DNA of 6,049 nt from Magnetovibrio sp. GTDB lineage: Bacteria > Pseudomonadota > Alphaproteobacteria > Rhodospirillales > Magnetovibrionaceae. Made by a program: the position numbers and the translations under genes. The stretch covers positions 1-6,049 of the forward strand of contig JAESUA010000211.1 in the NCBI GenBank assembly GCA_016763255.1, written 5' to 3'. The stretch's first letter is position 1. Each line of letters begins with the position of its first letter. The notes under the pieces were generated by a model. That model was not told where the DNA came from, searched no databases, and was given only the letters and a program-made list of their open reading frames with translations. Shown one piece after another: positions 5,487 to 6,049 of the stretch.

Positions 5487-6049
5487 CGGCCAGTCCTTCC
5501 CCGGTGCCCGGTTTTTCAATTTCGCTTTGTTTGAGCGCGGAAAAATCACCGTCGCCGGAAAGGCCGACTCGTTTTTCAACGAAGTTCAGATAACGACGAT
5601 AAACAAACGGCGCTGCCAGCCCCAGGCTCAGCATCATGATCAAGGCGTTACCGAATGTCAGCCGCACAAAACCACCGCCGGTGATGGCGCTGGTCAGATC
5701 GTGATTGACGAACCGGGTGCTGGACACAAAGTGGTTATAGGCTTTGCCGCGATACCACAAAAAGACCAATCCTGCGGGGATAAGAGCCACATATAAGCCA
5801 AAAATCATAAAGCCGAAAATCATAAAGCCAATTTGGCCTACATCAACTTCATCAGACAATGAAATAACCTCAGCAACAACCATTCCCCAAGCCGCTAGAT
5901 ATAGAATAAACATCACCCACGCGATCATGAACGGACCATAGAGCTTTTTCACCCGAGGCGTGAACTCCGGCTGCTGATTGCCCAACCAAGTGTGGCTCAT
6001 CTCATATTTTTTCAACCACACGCTGCACGCAGGCCACGCGAGGCCAAGG
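5461..6049 (-). CDS. DUF898/YjgN-family membrane protein, C-terminal part (cut by window edge)
   Basis: The last 195 residues of an integral membrane protein, missing its beginning because the frame stays open to base 6049. A GTG at 6021 could be mistaken for a start, but the codons before it (LGLAWPACS) continue a family-like stretch, LAWP...WLKKYEMSHTWLGN, which resembles the repeated 'W.R..LrrY...hT.lG' motif of DUF898, and full-length family members are roughly twice as long. Counted from the edge, membrane segments lie near 40-62, 72-98 and 130-150, followed by a short polar tail (about 160-195). The family's function is not known; genes for it often sit next to M48 peptidases, as here, where the stop codon lies within the start of the protease gene. 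A 15-bp tandem duplication lies in the second visible helix. Family assignment is by motif memory. Confidence 0.82.
   Translation of the reverse strand, partial: LGLAWPACSVWLKKYEMSHTWLGNQQPEFTPRVKKLYGPFMIAWVMFILYLAAWGMVVAEVISLSDEVDVGQIGFMIFGFMIFGLYVALIPAGLVFLWYRGKAYNHFVSSTRFVNHDLTSAITGGGFVRLTFGNALIMMLSLGLAAPFVYRRYLNFVEKRVGLSGDGDFSALKQSEIEKPGTGEGLADAFDVGAI
5494..5500 (-). promoter_or_regulatory. Ribosome binding site fixing the M48 start
   Basis: The minus strand reads GGAAGGA (5500-5494), 7 bases before the ATG at 5486. It lies inside the end of the upstream DUF898 reading frame, so ribosomes finishing that gene could restart on the M48 gene. It decides the start in favour of 5486 over the upstream ATG at 5579. 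Confidence 0.75.
5797..5829 (-). repeat. In-frame 15-bp tandem duplication in the DUF898 gene
   Basis: On the plus strand, GCCAAAAATCATAAA (5797-5811) is followed directly by GCCGAAAATCATAAA (5812-5826), 14 of 15 bases identical, and then by a further GCC. Read as protein this is FMIFG-FMIFG inside a membrane helix. The unit is a multiple of three and keeps the frame. Confidence 0.9.

Overview
The window looks like chromosomal DNA of an alphaproteobacterium, probably a free-living, motile member of the Rhodospirillales or a relative. The clues are an rRNA-operon boxA of the alphaproteobacterial form (TGTTCTTTGACA), an Ala-rich MepM-type peptidase, a chemoreceptor with a typical alphaproteobacterial signalling domain, and moderate GC with ordinary codon use. 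The lineage is an inference from sequence style, not from a marker gene.

Layout from left to right. Bases 1-216, read on the minus strand, look like the promoter and leader of a ribosomal RNA operon whose 16S gene would begin just off the left edge: a -35/-10 pair with 17-bp spacing, a GC-rich discriminator, a boxB-like hairpin and boxA. Diverging from it on the plus strand, after a palindrome and a candidate -10 element, is a membrane-anchored or exported M23 peptidoglycan endopeptidase with a LysM-like domain (438-1898). A 259-bp gap with several possible hairpins leads to a transmembrane methyl-accepting chemotaxis protein (2158-4317). A 21-bp perfect hairpin at 4334-4380 separates this rightward gene from the genes that converge on it and probably terminates transcription from both sides. 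On the minus strand lie an M48 metalloprotease (4401-5486) and, upstream and overlapping it by 26 bp, the C-terminal half of a DUF898/YjgN-family membrane protein (5461-6049) that runs off the right edge.

Functionally the window is mostly envelope and sensing. The M23 enzyme remodels peptidoglycan, the chemoreceptor senses an extracytoplasmic ligand and signals to CheA, and the DUF898-M48 pair is a translationally coupled membrane protein and membrane-anchored protease of unknown joint role. I found no mobile element, CRISPR array, tRNA or defence system, and nothing that amounts to a new multi-gene system. The most useful observations are the unlabelled rRNA leader, the corrected starts of the M48 and chemoreceptor genes, the edge-truncated DUF898 gene, and an in-frame 15-bp tandem duplication inside a membrane helix of the DUF898 protein.
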